IMG/VR virus record: IMGVR_UViG_3300046804_005583
Coordinates: 1-33,387 of that record
Direction: 5' to 3' (one strand)
Length of the DNA: 33,387 nucleotides
Source: a virus
Shown: positions 30,851 to 33,387 of the stretch, piece after piece
How the letters are laid out: each line of letters begins with the position of its first letter
Numbering within the stretch: the first letter of the stretch is position 1
Made by a program: the position numbers and the translations under genes
The notes under the pieces: generated by a model
The model's input: only the letters and a program-made list of their open reading frames with translations
Told to the model about the DNA's origin: nothing
Databases searched by the model: none

Positions 30851-32012
30851 TCTTGCTAAGAAATACTATGATCAAAAAGACTTTAAACAAGCACTTCAAC
30901 TTCTAGATAGACCTGATCTTCCTCCAGAACTAATTCCTAATTTAGCTAAATGTTACTATTATACAAGTCAAGCTGATAAAGCTCTTGAGTTAGTTCTACC
31001 ATTAGAAAAATCTCACGAATCATGGATTGATACCGCTCTTTATTACAATGCTATCGGTGATCATAAAAAAGCATTTGAAATTTATAACACTCTAGATCAA
31101 AATGATCCTAAAGTCTTATTTAATTCAGGTTGGCATTATCTTAGAAACAATGAATTTAAAGAAGGGTTTAAACGAATAGTTCATGGTGATCAATGTAGGG
31201 CATGGGGTCACGAATACATTCATATTGAACAAGGTGTTCTTAATAAAAAAGATCGCTGGAATAATGAATTTACCGATCACCTTCTGTTAATTTTAGAAGG
31301 TGGTATAGGTGATGAGATTATCTTTTTAAGATGGGCTGATTATTTAAAAACAAAATGTAACACTTTAAGTATACTTTGTAACCCGGGTCTTTTACGGTTA
31401 CTAACAAATTCAGGTTACCATGTCTACCCTCATAATTTTATAGATAAACTTAATTATACTGCGTATTGCCCTGGTATGTCGTTACCGGCTATCTGTGATT
31501 TTAACTCTCCTCAAGAACAAGTAGATCTGCCTTATATCAATACTTTCCATGAACCGTTTATTACTAGACAGCTAGATATGGTTAGTAGGGGTCGTAAAAA
31601 GATAGGAGTTAAATTTTACGGTAATCAAGAGTTTGAGCATGACCAGTTTCGTACTCCACCAAGACAGGCCCTAGAGTCATTACAGCAACACGGTCAACTT
31701 TTCTCATTGCAATTAGAGGAAGAAGACGGTATAATACCTAATTGTAAGCATTTAATAAAAGACTGGCAAGACACGTATTCTATATTTAAAAGTTTAGATT
31801 TATTAGTTACTTCTTGTACTTCTACTGCACATTTAGCTGGGGCTATGGGTATTAAAGCTATTGTTCTAGTACCATTAGTTCCGTATTTTGTTTGGGCATC
31901 AGACGATATGCCTTGGTATGGTGATAATATTACGGTAATACGGCAAACTAAGTATAATGATTGGACAGAAGCAATTGAACTACTACATAAAAAAGTAGAA
32001 GAATTATTATGA
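30828..32012 (+). CDS. TPR protein with GT9-like glycosyltransferase domain
   Basis: The frame opens at 30780, but the ATG at 30828 (MDIQTINDLAKKYYDQKDFK) starts directly with a TPR helix and is preferred, giving 394 residues. Residues 1-120 are TPR-like helical pairs (LAKCYYYTSQADKALEL, ALYYNAIGDHKKAFEIYNTL). Residues about 145-394 resemble a GT-B glycosyltransferase of the GT9/TPR-linked kind: LLLILEGGIGDEIIFLRWAD, and near the end LLVTSCTSTAHLAGAMGIKA, then VWASDDMPWYGD. The Asp often found before the TxxAHLAG motif is Cys here, which I believe also occurs in other TPR-linked members. The acceptor is unknown. Its end overlaps the next gene by four bases (ATGA). Confidence 0.72.
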   Translation: MDIQTINDLAKKYYDQKDFKQALQLLDRPDLPPELIPNLAKCYYYTSQADKALELVLPLEKSHESWIDTALYYNAIGDHKKAFEIYNTLDQNDPKVLFNSGWHYLRNNEFKEGFKRIVHGDQCRAWGHEYIHIEQGVLNKKDRWNNEFTDHLLLILEGGIGDEIIFLRWADYLKTKCNTLSILCNPGLLRLLTNSGYHVYPHNFIDKLNYTAYCPGMSLPAICDFNSPQEQVDLPYINTFHEPFITRQLDMVSRGRKKIGVKFYGNQEFEHDQFRTPPRQALESLQQHGQLFSLQLEEEDGIIPNCKHLIKDWQDTYSIFKSLDLLVTSCTSTAHLAGAMGIKAIVLVPLVPYFVWASDDMPWYGDNITVIRQTKYNDWTEAIELLHKKVEELL

Positions 32013-32677
32013 AACCTGTAATAGTTACCGGGTATAATAATAATATTGACCCTAAGGTGGTTTACTATCAGCGTATGGTAGTAGATAAACTTAGAGGTCC
32101 AGTACCTTTTTTTGCTTATGATTATACTGGGTCTGATATGTTACACGGTGATGTATGTAACAAATTAGTTCATAAGATGTTTTATGAGTATCAAGACGGT
32201 TTTGATTGCATTTTATTTTTAGACATTGATTGTATTCCACTATCTGAAAAAGCAATTCACTGGACTTTAGAGCAAGCCTATTCTGGGCAACTAGTAGGTA
32301 ATGCACAACGATCTAATCATTATGAAAACGATCAGCATGTATTTGCAGCTGTTTCATATGCAGCATTTACAAGAGATACTTTCGAGAAAGCTGGATCTCC
32401 TACTATGTGCTTTTCGAAAAAATATGATTGCTCAGAATTATTAACTGTTAATTGCGAGAGAAATAATATACCCGTGCAACTTCTTATGCCTTCAAAAAGT
32501 GATTCGCCTAATGAAGAAGGTGGGTATTGGAATTTAGCTGATGGTATGCCTAAGTATGGAATAGGAACCACATTCTCTAATGGTGATATGGATATAAGTT
32601 ATCATTTATTCTGCAGTCGGTTTCACAAGTATAATCGTTTATTTTTTAATCGTTGTCATAGCATTATTGTAAATTAA
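32009..32677 (+). CDS. GT-A-like glycosyltransferase
   Basis: A 222-residue protein. It begins KPVIVTGYNNNIDPKVVYYQ, followed by FDCILFLDIDCIPLSEKAI, in which Asp72-Ile-Asp74 is a DxD motif at the end of a hydrophobic strand, the metal and nucleotide-sugar site of GT-A enzymes. A later FAAVSYAAFTRDTFEKAG and a GDMDISYHLFCSRFHKYN segment could supply the acceptor side. It is shorter than most complete GT-A enzymes and may be a minimal version. It is coupled to the TPR glycosyltransferase by ATGA and to the next oxygenase by TAATG, so the three are made together. Confidence 0.65.
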   Translation: MKPVIVTGYNNNIDPKVVYYQRMVVDKLRGPVPFFAYDYTGSDMLHGDVCNKLVHKMFYEYQDGFDCILFLDIDCIPLSEKAIHWTLEQAYSGQLVGNAQRSNHYENDQHVFAAVSYAAFTRDTFEKAGSPTMCFSKKYDCSELLTVNCERNNIPVQLLMPSKSDSPNEEGGYWNLADGMPKYGIGTTFSNGDMDISYHLFCSRFHKYNRLFFNRCHSIIVN

Positions 32678-33264
32678 TGTATACTGATTATGTAGTATTT
32701 AATCCTAAAGTAGAAGAAGTAGCTACTGATATTCTTTTAGTTGAATTTTGGAAGCCAGAATTTTGTCAAGCTATTATTGAGGCTGCTGACAAAATTGATC
32801 AGTATGAGTCTAAACCAACTGACCCAGTTCCAGGACAAGAGTTAAGAATAGATGCAATTTCCAGAGACTTATATATTTCATTTTGTAAGCACTGGAAGCA
32901 AGTCATTCAACCGATACTTAACGAATTTTACATGCTTCCGGCCGAGCAATGGTTTAGTGGATGGAAAGTACCTTTCATTATAAAATACGAAATGAATAAG
33001 CAACGATATCTTAGACCTCATATGGATGGGTCTATGGTAACAGGTACGGTTAGACTAAATGATAAGTACACCGGTGGTGAATTAGTTTTTCCTAGACAGA
33101 AATATAAAAATACAAATGTGCCAGTTGGGTCTATGTTAATCTGGCCGAGCTCCATCCAACATATTCACTATTCAGATGAACTTAAATCCGGTACTAAGTA
33201 TTCGTTAGTAGCCTGGACTAAGAATGATAAGCGTGAATCTGGAATTAACTTCGACGAAGTATGA
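32677..33264 (+). CDS. 2-oxoglutarate/Fe(II) oxygenase, lysyl-hydroxylase (PLOD) type
   Basis: A 195-residue protein. FIIKYEMNKQRYLRPHMDGS gives His115 and Asp117; then VRLNDKYTGGELVFPRQ, and SSIQHIHYSDELKSGTKYSL gives distal His164 with Lys174 ten residues later in place of the usual Arg. The order RPHxDxS, YxGGexxF, HxH, GT(R/K)Y is that of the catalytic domain of collagen lysyl hydroxylases, which in animals and mimivirus create the hydroxylysine that is then glycosylated. Here the gene sits between two glycosyltransferase genes and overlaps the following one by four bases. The substrate is inferred, not shown. Confidence 0.8.
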   Translation: MYTDYVVFNPKVEEVATDILLVEFWKPEFCQAIIEAADKIDQYESKPTDPVPGQELRIDAISRDLYISFCKHWKQVIQPILNEFYMLPAEQWFSGWKVPFIIKYEMNKQRYLRPHMDGSMVTGTVRLNDKYTGGELVFPRQKYKNTNVPVGSMLIWPSSIQHIHYSDELKSGTKYSLVAWTKNDKRESGINFDEV

Positions 33265-33387
33265 AAACAGCTGCGTATACTCTTTGCTATAACGAAATAA
33301 AAAAGCTAGATCAATGGCTTTTTTATACAAAAGATTTTGATTATAGAGTAATATTAGATACAGGTTCTACAGATGGTACTTATGAAT
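33261..33387 (+). CDS. GT2-type glycosyltransferase (partial)
   Basis: Starts with an ATGA overlap on the preceding oxygenase and runs off the right edge after 42 codons. The visible protein has AAYTLCYNEIKKLDQWLFY and RVILDTGSTDGTYE. The NE near the start and the D-TGSTDGT segment are the classic opening of family 2-like GT-A glycosyltransferases. The rest, including the DxD site, lies outside the window. Confidence 0.78.
   Translation, partial: MKTAAYTLCYNEIKKLDQWLFYTKDFDYRVILDTGSTDGTYE

Overview
The window is a late structural gene block of a T4-superfamily myovirus, a contractile-tailed phage. The DNA is AT-rich (roughly one third G+C by eye). Genes are packed almost without gaps, and I saw no tRNA, integrase, insertion sequence or CRISPR array. 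Many proteins align by eye with T4 baseplate proteins. The gene content, the NATAAATA late-promoter-like boxes and the abundance of 2-oxoglutarate oxygenases resemble marine T4-like phages of picocyanobacteria or SAR11. The marine setting and host are inference; nothing in the window identifies the host.

Layout. Positions 1-1962 lie on the minus strand and, read right to left, encode gp4 (head completion), a probable gp2 (DNA end protector), gp54 (tail tube initiator) and the start of gp26 (hub). A 44-base divergent spacer (1963-2006) carries one late-promoter-like box on each strand. From 2007 everything is on the plus strand: gp48 and gp53; the hub and spike set (gp27, a gp5 N-terminal protein with a lysozyme-like domain, a separate gp5 C-terminal needle fused to an M15 peptidase, an unknown protein and a PAAR tip); the wedge set (gp25, gp6, a gp7-like protein, a small structural protein, an enlarged gp8); and a 2170-residue DUF4815-type structural protein. 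After a small coiled-coil protein and a tandem promoter-like box at about 23122 comes a host-recognition module. It holds a 409-residue fibre-like protein and two paralogous 14-blade RCC1 propeller proteins on either side of a probable fibre-assembly protein. The window ends with three Fe(II)/2-oxoglutarate oxygenases interleaved with three glycosyltransferases, the last cut by the window edge.

How the genes work together. gp27, gp5 and PAAR form the membrane-piercing spike with two candidate cell-wall enzymes. gp25, gp6, gp7-like, gp8 and gp53 build the wedges. gp48 and gp54 cap the hub and start the tail tube. The DUF4815, 409-residue and RCC1 proteins probably form peripheral fibres that contact the host. 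Most junctions are TAATG or ATGA overlaps, which suggests strong translational coupling along a long late transcript.

Most noteworthy: the paired double-propeller RCC1 proteins; the oxygenase/glycosyltransferase cluster directly behind them, which could modify fibres or the host surface; the encoding of T4 gp5 as two genes, matching in kind the two chains T4 makes by proteolysis; and a GSGY-type repeat shared by three neighbouring baseplate proteins.
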